DNA of 64,000 nt from Leishmania panamensis (Eukaryota > Euglenozoa > Kinetoplastea > Trypanosomatida > Trypanosomatidae). Shown here piece by piece: positions 9,556-20,200 of this stretch. How positions within the stretch are numbered: position 1 is the stretch's first letter; every line of letters starts with the position of its first letter. The translations under genes were made by a program, and so were the position numbers. A model generated the notes under the pieces. That model was not told the DNA's origin. It searched no databases and saw only the letters and a list, made by a program, of their open reading frames with translations. The stretch is taken from contig NC_025881.1 of assembly GCF_000755165.1 (NCBI RefSeq), forward strand, positions 1,336,526-1,400,525, read 5' to 3'.

Positions 9556-11418
9556 TCACGACGGCACATGCAGGTGCCCGTTCTTCGGCGGAGACTTCTT
9601 AGCAGCAAAGGCGGCAGTCGACCCCTGTGCCGCTGGGCTTGGCGTGGCGGCGTCGACAAACTGCCGCACCGTTGCAGCCGGGGCAGCTGTCAGAGTAGCG
9701 GTTGCGCTCTCCGGCGGTACTTCAGCAGGGTTGTTGATGGTACTAGCACGAGCACAACCAGTATCTGCCTCCGTCAGGAGCGGAGTGTTCTCCGTGTGAG
9801 GTCTTAGGTCCTCCCACTTGATGTACCGTAGAAGGATATAGATGTACAGAGGCGTCCCCACCCCCGCGACGCCAGTGAACGGTCCGATCCACAGCGCCTT
9901 GATACCTATCTTGAAGTAGAAGAACAACAGAAAGCTCAGCGGGACACCTACCACACAAAACGCCACGGAGATGATAACCGCGCCGAGCTTCTGCAGCCCA
10001 CACCCACGAAGAGCGCCCATCACAGTGCTCTGGAAAATGTCGAAGAAGTGGTACGGCATGACCAAAGACATCAACTCCCGGTAGATGACTGTCACAGCGT
10101 CCACCTCATCTACCTTCACGAAGAACGACGGGATAAAGGGCTCCAGGAGAAGGCACAGCGCTACATCAAAAACCCCAATGCACAACACAACACCGATTGC
10201 GGTAAAGGTAATGCGTCGCGCAAGGAGCGGCTTGCCCTCACCAATGGCATTGCCCACAAACACAGAAGTCAATATCATCACAGCGGTAGTCATGGACCAC
10301 ATAACACCGAAGACCTGCAGAGTGATTGTGTACGCGCCAAGCTCCGGAGCCGTGCCGTAGCCACCGGCAAGCGCATTCACTTCAAGAGCAACCCACTGGC
10401 TAAGCATCATGCCCATTGAAGGTAGGGCTATTTTCAGGAGGCTGCCCAGGTCCTGTGCGCCACGGATGTCCCACCCACCCCATGTCAGCTTGTATTTACC
10501 AGTGTATCGTAGGTACAACACGAGGCCCACAAAAGTGCCAGTAATCATTACCAGCCACGCGATTGGAGAGCCTGTGAAGCCCAAGAGCTTCACAAAGATG
10601 AACTGCAGAATGGGATTGGCGACGGAGGCTGAAAAGAGGGCAACAGCCAGCGGCTTCGTCATGTGCTGGCACGAATAGTACCGCTGGGCAAGCTGAAACG
10701 CCATGGCTCCGGGAATTCCAAATACTGCCCAGCGACACCACCTGCCTGTGTAGTGCACCACGGCGGCGCTCTCGCCAAGACCGCTAAGCAACGTGTCAGC
10801 AAAACACAAAATGAAGCCTAGCGGCACGGCAGCCCCCATGAGAATGATGGCCATGCGCTGAGCATAGATGCCGTATATGTGAAGCGTGTAGGGTACCGGC
10901 GGCTCCACCGCAGTGCCCGCCCGAGCAGCCGCTGCCTTCGCCCGTGCCAGTCGTTTCTCCTCTTCCTGCTGGAAGTGGCCAAAGCTGTGCGACAGGACCG
11001 TCTCCAGGGCGCCGCACAGCCCGGCACCGAAGGCAAACCCTGTGGCGTTCATCAGACCCAGGGCAAGGGACACGCCGCCCATAGCCTCGAGGCCCAGCAG
11101 CTGTCCAATCACCATGATAATGACGAGATTCAGCGAGAACTGCCCCAGCGACGACAGCGTCAGCGGGTACCCTACAAAGAAGAACTTCTTCACAATGTCC
11201 ATGGTCGACATGTCCCTGTCCGCGTCATACGTCTCTTCATCGTCATCGGTACCGGACGCCACATGGCCTTCTGAGTGGCGGTCCGTACTCACGATGGCGT
11301 AAGCGATGGACTCGAGATCGGCAGCCGCACCACGGCCAACAGTCGAGACGTGTGAGGAGAAGGATAGGTTCTCGATCACCATGTCATTATCGGAGTCGCC
11401 GTGCGGCCGAACAGACAT
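9556..11418 (-). CDS. MATE-family multidrug/toxin efflux transporter
   Basis: 620 residues from the ATG at 11416-11418. The frame stays open upstream to 11565, but that part lies on the far side of the predicted splice acceptor, so the shorter start is preferred. An acidic cytosolic N-terminus of about 80 residues precedes about 12 membrane spans. Span 1 begins FFVGYPLTLSSLGQF and is followed by VIIMVIGQLLG, ALGLMNATGFAFGAGLCGALETVLSHSFG (the well-conserved MATE span-2 region) and a charged loop rich in Glu/Arg/Ala. A second inverted six-span half follows (QWVALEVNALAGGYG, VGNAIGEGK). The C-terminal tail of about 85 residues is Ala/Thr/Pro-rich. MATE proteins export organic cations using H+ or Na+ gradients. 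The membrane that holds this protein and its substrate are unknown. Confidence 0.93.
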   Translation of the reverse strand: MSVRPHGDSDNDMVIENLSFSSHVSTVGRGAAADLESIAYAIVSTDRHSEGHVASGTDDDEETYDADRDMSTMDIVKKFFFVGYPLTLSSLGQFSLNLVIIMVIGQLLGLEAMGGVSLALGLMNATGFAFGAGLCGALETVLSHSFGHFQQEEEKRLARAKAAAARAGTAVEPPVPYTLHIYGIYAQRMAIILMGAAVPLGFILCFADTLLSGLGESAAVVHYTGRWCRWAVFGIPGAMAFQLAQRYYSCQHMTKPLAVALFSASVANPILQFIFVKLLGFTGSPIAWLVMITGTFVGLVLYLRYTGKYKLTWGGWDIRGAQDLGSLLKIALPSMGMMLSQWVALEVNALAGGYGTAPELGAYTITLQVFGVMWSMTTAVMILTSVFVGNAIGEGKPLLARRITFTAIGVVLCIGVFDVALCLLLEPFIPSFFVKVDEVDAVTVIYRELMSLVMPYHFFDIFQSTVMGALRGCGLQKLGAVIISVAFCVVGVPLSFLLFFYFKIGIKALWIGPFTGVAGVGTPLYIYILLRYIKWEDLRPHTENTPLLTEADTGCARASTINNPAEVPPESATATLTAAPAATVRQFVDAATPSPAAQGSTAAFAAKKSPPKNGHLHVPS

Positions 11419-11470
11419 AATTGCGTCCGTGCCTGGGTGTGGGTATGTGTGTGTCTGTAAGCTGCGCAGT

Positions 11471-11510
11471 CTCGATAGAAAAAGAACAAGAGCGAAAGAG
11501 AGAGGTTTGA
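11471..11510 (-). promoter_or_regulatory. Predicted spliced-leader acceptor and pyrimidine tract for the MATE gene
   Basis: A purine tract on the plus strand at about 11477-11510 is a pyrimidine tract in the RNA. The first AG downstream of it is at 11472-11471 (CT on the plus strand), 53 bases before the ATG at 11418. This layout matches trypanosomatid trans-splicing rules. Prediction only. Confidence 0.4.
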
Positions 11511-12341
11511 GGAATGAAGAACGACGCAGGCCGAGTGGACAGGAGAGCCTCTCTCCAACTTGCAACTGGCTCCTGCTTCACCCGTTGAGAAACACACCGA
11601 TATACGAGGATGAAAGAAAAATGTACGCAGAGGCAGCGGAGCGCAAAATCAAAGACGAAAGCAAGTCGACGGGTGCACAAGAGGGCTACGTCGGGTGGAA
11701 GGGGAGAAGAGGCAAAGGAGCAAAACCAAAGAGAGAGAGAGGCGCACACACACACACACACAAAGAGGAGATTGAGAGAGGTTTCGATATACAGTCCTAA
11801 AGTAACGTAATAGTAAAATCAAGTAAGCACCTGTATAAGCCTCAAGCGAACAGGACGAGGGTTTACGGAGTACAGCCGAGTGTGCAAAACAGTCGCCGAC
11901 GGAGAGGTGAGAAGAACAACGCAGGACACGTCTTATTCGAACGAAGAGGAAAGCCACAGCAGTAGCGACAAAATATGCACAAAAAGGCAGAGAAAAAAGT
12001 GTGCACCTTTTGGGCGACACGTTATTAGCTGCGATCGATGTGCTCAGAGCGCGTAAACACCAGGATGGGTAAACTATACAGAGATAGGCGTGCTCAGTGC
12101 CACAAAGCGCTCCAGAGTTTGTGTTTGTCAGCGAGAACAAAAGTGAGGAGGGGTGCGGACTGCAAGGAAGAGGAGGAGGGAGGAACGGTGAGGCAGGTGC
12201 AAAGTGCAAAGAGTCGTATCTATCTCATCAAAGCACGTGACTCTTTGCTGTCGTGAAACGACAGGCTTCTTAACTACCTCTGGGCTTTCCAAGACAGGGG
12301 GTAGGCGTCACAAGATCACCTCAAATCACTTTTTCATTCTC

Positions 12342-12388
12342 TGTGTGTGTGGGTCTGTGTGTGGGTGTGGGTGTGGGTGTCTGTATGT
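12342..12388. repeat. GT/GGGTGT microsatellite
   Basis: Tandem GTGTGGGTGTGG units lie in the non-coding spacer. Simple repeats of this sort are common in trypanosomatid UTRs. Confidence 0.85.
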
Positions 12389-12906
12389 GCACGCGAGTGG
12401 GTATATGGTTGGGTTTGTGCCTCCACAAAGAGAAGATGAGAATGGTCGAGAAACGGAGGAGATGACCACAGCTATGGAACGGAGGAGCATCAGCAGGAGT
12501 GGCACGGCGCCGCATACAAAGAGCAAACGCGCGATACTGCGCATGGGGACGCTCGCATCCCACGTCATTCTAGACGCCAGTCGTGACGTCCAGAAGCAGT
12601 CGAAGATGCATTCAGTGCGCCATGCACCAACACCCCCAGTCCTTTCTGCCGTGAGCGCACTCGACAACACGCGCAGCGAGACAACGGCGTGCCTCACGTC
12701 CCTCATCGACTACCCTGTGTCTCCCTGAATCGATTGTGCATTAACTGGCGGCTGTCTATCCGTTACTCGCTGTTAGGAAACACTATTGCTCGTCAACACT
12801 CGAGAAGAGGAACGGGAAGAGACGGTTTGCGGCTCTCTAAGCAGCAACATACACACACGCCTCATTTTTTGCTAGGCACTTCCCCTTCCCCACCGCAACT
12901 CATCTG

Positions 12907-13521
12907 TCAGTTTATCTCAATGATGCCCCGGTGACACGCCGGCGCATTGTCCTCGCTTGAGTCCTCACCCATCAGGTCGTCCGCGTTCATCACGGCCACG
13001 CTGTCGTCATCGTCCTCTTTGCTCATCGGGACGTGCCCCGCCGCGCGCGACGCCGCACTGCAGTCGTCCGACACGGGCGTGGACGGCAAGAGCGCGCTCA
13101 GCAGGTTCAGCATCGCCTGTGCCTGCTCTACCGTGTGCCGCTGTAGCTCTTGCTGATTTGCAGCAGTTGGGAGCACAAGCCCGTCGAGGCATGACACCTC
13201 GGGCCGCTCCGCGGCGCCATCCACCTCCTCCAGCACTCCAGCGACAACGTTCAGCTGCGCCGTGGGCCCCTCGTCCACCGACTCTAGCTCCTCCGCGTCG
13301 CTGCTGCCGCCGCTGCCCAGTCGCATCCAGTCCGGCTCCATCCGCACAGCAGGCACCCGTGACGCCATGGCAAGGAACTCCTCGATCTGCGCCGTCGTCC
13401 CACGCAGCGACCCTACATCAACGACCTCGTCCGTACGCGGACGTTGCAGCAGGCTTGCCATGCGGTACGCTGTCGCGCCCTCGCACACCTCCAATCGCTC
13501 AGTTGCACGGCTCATGCTCAT
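12907..13521 (-). CDS. Acidic conserved-type hypothetical protein
   Basis: 204 residues; not recognised. It starts MSMSRATERLEVCEGATAYRM, then is rich in Glu, Asp, Ala and Ser, with acidic clusters in the C-terminal third (KEDDDDSV and GEDSSEDNA). A helical Leu/Gln-rich stretch (QQELQRHTVEQAQAMLNLLSAL) lies near 125-148. No signal peptide, membrane span or catalytic motif is visible. Codon use is GC-rich at third positions, as in the neighbouring genes, and the frame is open over its whole length, which supports a real gene. Met3 or Met21 could be the start instead. It could be a small regulatory or scaffold protein; function is unknown. Confidence 0.7.
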   Translation of the reverse strand: MSMSRATERLEVCEGATAYRMASLLQRPRTDEVVDVGSLRGTTAQIEEFLAMASRVPAVRMEPDWMRLGSGGSSDAEELESVDEGPTAQLNVVAGVLEEVDGAAERPEVSCLDGLVLPTAANQQELQRHTVEQAQAMLNLLSALLPSTPVSDDCSAASRAAGHVPMSKEDDDDSVAVMNADDLMGEDSSEDNAPACHRGIIEIN

Positions 13522-14435
13522 TGGTTTCCCAGACAGGTATCAACACACTGCTGCGGTGCAACTCTGCGGGAGCAACATAAAATACTCAGAATCACCGGTG
13601 CTGCCTCCTTGAGTGGGAAAGAGTAGATGGATGGAAGAAGGAAGGAGTATAGTGGTGTAAGGCAGCAGACGGCGTGGCAGAGCGAGGAGCATTGCATTGG
13701 CAGTGCAATAGCCTGAGGTTCTCCTGAAAGAAGACGATGAGGCGCTCATCACACGACTGCGGGCGGTGCACAAAACAAGGGCCTGAGGATATGCCTGCTA
13801 CTTCGAGTGGTTCCTCATCACCTTTTTCTTGTCTGTGAAACAATATGCTCACATAGCTGAGGGAAGAGGAGGGGGTGCTGCGCACAGGTAAAGGCACCCG
13901 CACAAGGAAAAAGAGAGCGACGTTTGGGGGAGGGGGGGGGGCGAGATGGCACGCTGCGGTGGGAGACCATAAGGTAGGGGCACAAGACGGCGGAGGAGAC
14001 AAGAGGAACGGAAGTAGCTGGAATCAATGCACGGCAGCATCACCCTAGCGAGCCTCGCCCGCTGCCCACACCCACCCACCCACCCACCCTCACGCATTAC
14101 GCTGGACCGGCACTTGGGCGAATGGGACGGCGTGCATGGAAAAGAGAAAAGAAGTAGCGTCAAAGAAGAACGCTGTAGGTGAACAGCGTAAACGACAAAG
14201 AGAAGCGCGGCAAAATTAGCGCTTCATCGTACTGCGCCGGGTCCGGGTGACGAGCAGAGGAGAATGGACCCGAGCCGCACTTCTCGTGGGTGGGTGGATG
14301 GGGCCATCGCAGATCCAGCCAAAAAACACTTGACGAGCGGTGGAGGGTGCGGGGGTCAAAAGACGAGAAGATGTGGAGAAGACGACACACTACCTACTAC
14401 CACCTAGATGGGGCCTTTTGATTGCCCCTCGCTGG
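13522..14435. other. Intergenic spacer next to relic A
   Basis: No gene is supported. It contains a G-run (13926-13941 area), a CACC/CACCC run near 14070-14090 and purine-rich plus-strand sequence. Confidence 0.5.
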
Positions 14436-16550
14436 CTACGCCAGTACATCTTCTAACTGCCCACGTACCACCTCGGCTCCGTCGAGCTTGTGGCTTCCAT
14501 TATGAAGGTGTGTGTCCGGGTCGCAATACAGACCATCATGGAAAAGTCGCGAAAGTGCTTCGGCGGTGCAGCGTTGGGGAACAGCAGGGACGCTTCGTTG
14601 CCTCTTGGTACGCGCTCCGCCGCAGATACTCACATTCCTCTGCAGTGGTCCTTGTCAAAGAAGTGTTGGGCCTGCTCGAAGCTGCGCACCCCGACATACA
14701 TCAAGGCGGCGCCAGAACAGCAATGCTCCACACCAGCGCTGCCGCCGGGAGGTCTGTCTTGCTGCAGGAGGCTCGCTTCCTCCATGCACTGCATGAAGCG
14801 CGCGGCAGGCACCATGACGACGAATTCCTCAGTGACGGTAATAAACACATACGTCGCAACTTTGTCCGCGCCGGTACCACATTCGGGGCTGCTACAAGGT
14901 GGAGACATCTGCACCAAATGCTGGAGAAAGGCGTGTGGATTTGCAATCACTGGCAAAAGCGGCAGAATTGCAGGCGCATCGGCGGCGCCGAGGTGACGAG
15001 TGCGGTGAGTCGGCGGGTACGAGAAATATCGACGATGACGGGCCGATAGTAACAGGCAAAAAGTGCGGTTGCCGCGCGGTTGCCCGGATGTGAACCCAGC
15101 AGACTAGTTGCGGCGTACTTGAGAGCGAGAACAACTACCGATTGTGCCAGCGTTCCGTCCCCACAGAAAAAAACACGCTGTGGTACGTAGTGCTCGGCGT
15201 CAGCGATGGAGTACAGCACCCGCACCAGGCCAGCAGCTCCAGGTGCGAGGGAGAGGATGGAGATGTCAGTCGATGGCACACTGAGGGGCAGCCACTGGTG
15301 TGCGTACGAGGCGCCCTGGTGCTGTCTACGTGAGTCGGCTTGTAGACGGAAAAGACTGGTAAGGGAATATGACTCGCTGTTGAGATCTGCGGAGCAGCTG
15401 CTGCCTCCGATGACGTCAGCGCCGCCGGAGCCGTGATAGCACTGCGCGTTTCCGAGAGGAACCCGGGACGTGGGGAATCCTGCAGGGGTGATTGCAGAAG
15501 AGACAAACATGACAGCGCCCTACGTCGCCGCCGTAGCTGCGTTGTAGGAGCACTGGCCACAGCAGCGGGCGTCTGTGCAGCATCTGAAGCGGTGGCATAG
15601 GACAAGAGAGCGGGTTGTGAGGCGGCACTTGAGGCCGTACTGGACGCGACGTGTTCTCGAGGCAACCCGCTTGAAGGCAGCGGAGTAACAGTCTCACCTG
15701 CCGGTGCCTTCCGCTCCCTCGGTGGTGCAGTAAGCATTGCTGCAAGCGTACGAGGAAAAACGCGCACCGTCATTTTCGCCGCACCTCGGCTGAGAGAAGC
15801 TACGATAGATGACGCAGCTGAGACGGACGCCGTCTTGGAATGCAAATCAGCGACACTTTCGAGGAGAACGTGCAAAGACGGGGGAACCATGATCCACCTC
15901 GATGCAGCTGTGAGTGAGCCGAACAAGTGTATATTTTCATCTATAGACGCCGTAGATGGGGCAGGATCCTCTGATAGGAAGGATGTGATCAGTGCTGAGG
16001 TGGAAGTCGGCGTCTCTGCTGGCGTCGAACGTCTACAACAACCGTTCTGCACCTACGCAATCAGATCCTGCAAAAAGAGGTGCCGGCACACCCAAAGACA
16101 TTGATTTTGCCAAGGCGGGGATGCTAACTCCAGAGCCTGCAGAAGCGATGCGGCGTTGAGACGAGGTCAAGGGTGCCCCAGTGGCTGTGGTAGCCGCAGC
16201 AATGGCGGCATCACGAGTGAGCACGGCGTCAGATGGTGGAAGCGCCACAGCTGGATGCCTTGCGGTGTTATCCTTTAATGTACCATGCGCCACTCGCTGC
16301 AGTCACAGCTGGGGCGGACTGATCCTATCCACTACGACGAGGGGAGGACACAGTAGCGTACACCAGCGGCACAGCGCTGACAAACACGAAGCTGCGCCAG
16401 GTCAGAGCCGTGGGCGTGGGCTCGGTTAAAAGGGCCTGGTAGGCTTGCGTCTGCTAGAACGTGTCGGTAGAGGAAGTCTGCACGGCGTCCAGTAGAGGGG
16501 GCAATGGGCGGCTGCACCACGGTCCACACCATCGCGCCGACGAGCACCCA
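14436..16550 (-). pseudogene. Degraded protein gene, relic A (several frameshifts)
   Basis: No single frame is open across this 2.1 kb, but protein-like open pieces succeed one another on the minus strand in shifting frames: 16293-16033, then 16052 to about 15300, then about 15500-14990, then about 14980-14630, then 14633-14436. Each piece carries GC-rich third positions like the nearby genes. Recognisable natural-looking segments include PPSLHVLLESVADLHSK, TVRVFPRTLAAMLTAP, AGLVRVLYSIADAEHYVP and ATYVFITVTEEFVVMVP. The N-terminal part also has a hydrophobic piece near 16410-16340 (FVFVSAVPLVYATV). At least four frame changes plus stops are needed to join the pieces. I do not recognise the family. 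The region fits a formerly coding gene lost in this lineage; assembly errors are the main alternative, though several would be required. Confidence 0.55.
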
Positions 16551-16560
16551 CTGCTTCTAG

Positions 16561-17215
16561 TCATCGAAGGGCACAAGCGACAAGCCGTATCCTAATGACA
16601 ACGATTGGTACACGAGGAGAGGGAGAGAGTCCAAGGTATGTGTATGGGTGTCGCATTGGTGCTGTGAGAGAGCGAACACATGCAAAAGATAGGGGGTAAT
16701 GGTGTGAGACAGAAAGTGTTCCAGAGAGCTTCAAAGAGGAAAAATGAAAAGGAGTGATTGAGAGGAAGACGGTTAGCATGGCGCTCGCCGCGCCAAGAGC
16801 AAAGCCAACTGAAGAGCGGCGAGTTGAGCTTTTTTTTGGGGGGGGGGGTACAGAGAGGGTGTATGTACGTATGTATGTACGTGTGCGGGTGTGTGCCAAG
16901 TCAAACGTCCGCTGTTCAGTAGAAGCAGCAGCAGGGTAAAGGATGCCGTGCGTGAGATGCAACCTGCCCATGCACAAGCACATGTGGCGGACAGAGACAC
17001 ACCATGAAGCTGCCTGCTTCCTTCTCCCCTGCGCTCCCTCACCATTCCCGTTTTCTCGGGTCCTTCTTGCGTGTGTGGACGTGGAGAAAGCCTTCGCAAA
17101 TGAGTACACACAAAAGAAATGTTCGTGCTTTTCGGCATTGCTGATTGTTCCGCGTCTTAGCCAGTCATCCTTGCAGCACACCGCTCTCGTTGACAGTCAT
17201 GCTGCGGGGGCAGAT
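16561..17215. other. Spacer between zinc-finger gene and relic A
   Basis: No gene is supported. It contains T and G runs near 16830-16850 and a GTAT/GTAC repeat near 16860-16885. Purine-rich blocks near 16680-16760 could be splicing tracts of the former relic A transcript. Confidence 0.45.
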
Positions 17216-20200
17216 TCAGCACCGCAGGAACCTCGCCTCCATCCTACCTCGCTGGTCAAGCTCTGCCGTGTAGTGCACAAGTAGCCCCTCTCTCAGTGTA
17301 TTTGCCTTTAGCAGGGCCTCATCCACAAAGATGCGATCCTGCGGACGGGTGGTGCCGCTTGGTTGAATGAAGGCGTAGCGGTCCTGTACCTCGCACACCG
17401 TTCCCTTAGCGTTGGCGACGGCAGGAATGTGATTGAGGCAGAGCGGGCATCGTGCTTCGATGTAGACGAGCCCGCACAGAGGACACTTTGCGGGGTTGAA
17501 GGGAATCTCGTCGCCACAGACTGGTGAAGTAGCAGTAGCAGGGCTGGCGGCGAGGGAGTCCAGCGGGGCAGCATTTGATTCATCATAGGACAGCGCAGAG
17601 GAGAAGCTCTGCGATAGGGCTTGCGCAGTGCTTTCCAAATTCAGCAACCCTGTACGATGCCCCTGTACGTTTCTACCCCGCTTCCTTGCTGTCAGTCGGT
17701 TGGCTTGGTGTGTTGTCTCGCCCTGGTCGCCGGGCTCCCCAGTGCCGGCGGCAGCGGGCGACTGGACACCGCCATAAACAGCTACGTCGCCAGCTGAATC
17801 CCAGCGAGGAAGCATCGCCGCACACCACGCCGCTCGCTGAGCACCGCAGTGCATACAGTAGCGCTCGAACTGCAGATTAGCCCGATAGCACGTGGGACAC
17901 TCCCAGCAGGCTGAGATGAGCAGGTCCTGTACCACCGGTCGCAAGGCAAGACAGTTGCTACACACATAGCGGCACAGGTCAATGTTGTTGTGCGAGGATC
18001 CACACTCCTCACAAGTCCACAAGCCACCGCCTTCCAGAAAAGGGCACAGATCAGGTGAATGGGTACCGAGACACTCATGGCATACCTCGGCAGGAGTGAA
18101 GTAGCCCTGCACGCTGCAGCTGGAGGTGTCTCGGGAACCTGCCACCGCAACCCCGCACACACCGTCGACGTGCGTGAGGATGCTCTTCAGGAGGGCAGAG
18201 AGGCGGCGCGCCGTGAGGGATGTGGATAGGCATGGACACAGCCTGCTGACAATTTGCCCTAGCAGGGTGACGACGTCTATCCGTATGGACAGCCAAGCAG
18301 CACTGTCAATGTTGCACCACTCGCGCCGCAAGCAGGACAGCGCCTTCTCAATAGCCGGGCGCCTCTGAAAACATGCACGAGCACTGGCGTCGACTGCGGT
18401 CGCTGCGGAGCCGGGAGCGGGGCTGCCATCGGGTGCCGAAGTCTTTGATCTAGTCGATACAAGTGCTGTCGGCGTTGCTGGAGTCAAACCCTCCGTGAGC
18501 AGCGATTCTCTGGCGCAGCATTCGTCAAGCACTTCGCATGTGTGAAGGAGCGTTACAGCAGTCCAGTACCGTGGTGCACTACCATCGTCGCACCTTTGCG
18601 GCTGCGGCGCCAGCTGCAAGTAAGTGGCACAGTATGGACAGACGGCGCTACCCGCATAGCGAGTCGGCAAGGTCGCGCCACAGCCGCCACAGACGCGCAA
18701 AGGCAACGAGCACTGGCCTTTCTCTTCACAGTCGGCCGCGCACCCCCTGCAGTGCTGCTGGTGGAGCGGTACGGTGTCGTCCCATGGCTGCATGTGGTGA
18801 CAGTGGAAACACCAGTGGTAGACTTGGGGCTGCCGCTGGTTCGGCACCCCCTGGGCGGACATGGGGCCCGGATGACCGTCAGTAGCGGCCTCTTGCACCG
18901 GCAACAACGTGGCTTCTGCGAGGTTGCTGCGGTGAACGAAAGGATCTGCGGCGCTGCTGCAACCCCGGCAAACTACCGTGAACGGGTTTGCTTCCTCGTG
19001 ACCGCAGTGACGGCACACGCGTGGCGCGTACACGGGTTCTCGGCATATAGCCCGCGGGAGACATTCTACCTGCGGGCATGAGGGGCAAAAGCGCTCCAGC
19101 GAGCTACGCCGCTGATGGCAACCCGGGCAAACCCACACGAAGCTGCTCCGCGCGGCATGGTCCATTTTGAAGCGGCCACACTCGTGACAGACACCGACGG
19201 CCTCCGCGTACGTGGCCGTCCTCTGCGTTGCAGACGACGCAGCACCGCACACCTCGTCGTTGTTGCAATCACCACAGAAGCAGCACCCGGGCGACGCTGA
19301 TGCAGACGCCGTCGAGCCCTGAGATTCGGCTGCTTCTATGGCAGAGTGCTGCTGGATGCACGGTCCTGTAGGTTGTCCACACCGGAAGCACAGCAGCGTC
19401 TGCCTTGCTGCATTGCGGGCCCCGCAGTCTCGACACACCCATGTTTTGCGGACTACCGCCCCGGCCAACGACGCCTTGTTCAGCAGCGTCTGACCACAGC
19501 TACAACACTGGCGCAGTCGTTCGTCCTGCGCGTAGCCGCAGGCGCCGCACAACACATGGCTGTACCGTAACGCTGAGCACACGCAGTAGTTGTAGCGATC
19601 GCTGTTCAATCGGCCACAAGTGGCACACTTCCACAGCCGACACGGGGGAGAAAGGTGGGCCGCGCGATTCCAAATGGCGTCGCCATCAACGTGCCAGAGG
19701 GCGGCGAGATGATCAAACGTGGAAGGTGAGCCGAAGTCTCTGGCATAGCACAGAATGTAGTAGTAGAGAAACGGTGCGTTATGCGTTGAGGGGTCCACCC
19801 GGCAGAGCAGCTCCTGCAGAGAAAGACTCATCCCCATACTCGCGCGGAGTGCGGAGACGAGAGCAGCTGTCAGTGGCACGGCATACACACTCAGCTGGAG
19901 CGCTGTTTCGAAAAGCTCGAGAATTACATCCGTGTTGAGCTCGTCACCGACATAGCGCAAGGTCGCGCGGAAGACCGGGATGACGCCCTCCAGTATCTCG
20001 TGAGGAGGCGCACGAGACACCTTGCTCACGTCTTTCCATGCATGCGGCTGCCGTCTCTCGATATCGCGTATGCGATCGCACAAGCCAGCCAGCACGCACT
20101 CCACATAGTAGCTGATAAATAAGCCCGCATTGTGAAACCCGACAAGGGCTTCGTATAATCCGTCCATGTCAGCAGCGCTGCCCTCCTGCCCCACCAACCG

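Larger units (their letters stand above)
11419..12906. other. Intergenic spacer between acidic protein and MATE genes
   Basis: About 1.5 kb with no confident gene. It contains a GTGTGGG microsatellite (12342-12388) and a short CA run near 11745-11762. A 126-residue minus-strand open frame (12326-12706) ends in the microsatellite and is not convincing. Confidence 0.5.

Noticed and set aside
12326..12706. Minus-strand open frame of 126 codons after the acidic protein gene
   Set aside because: Its C-terminus is translated microsatellite and there is no family resemblance; not enough support for a gene.
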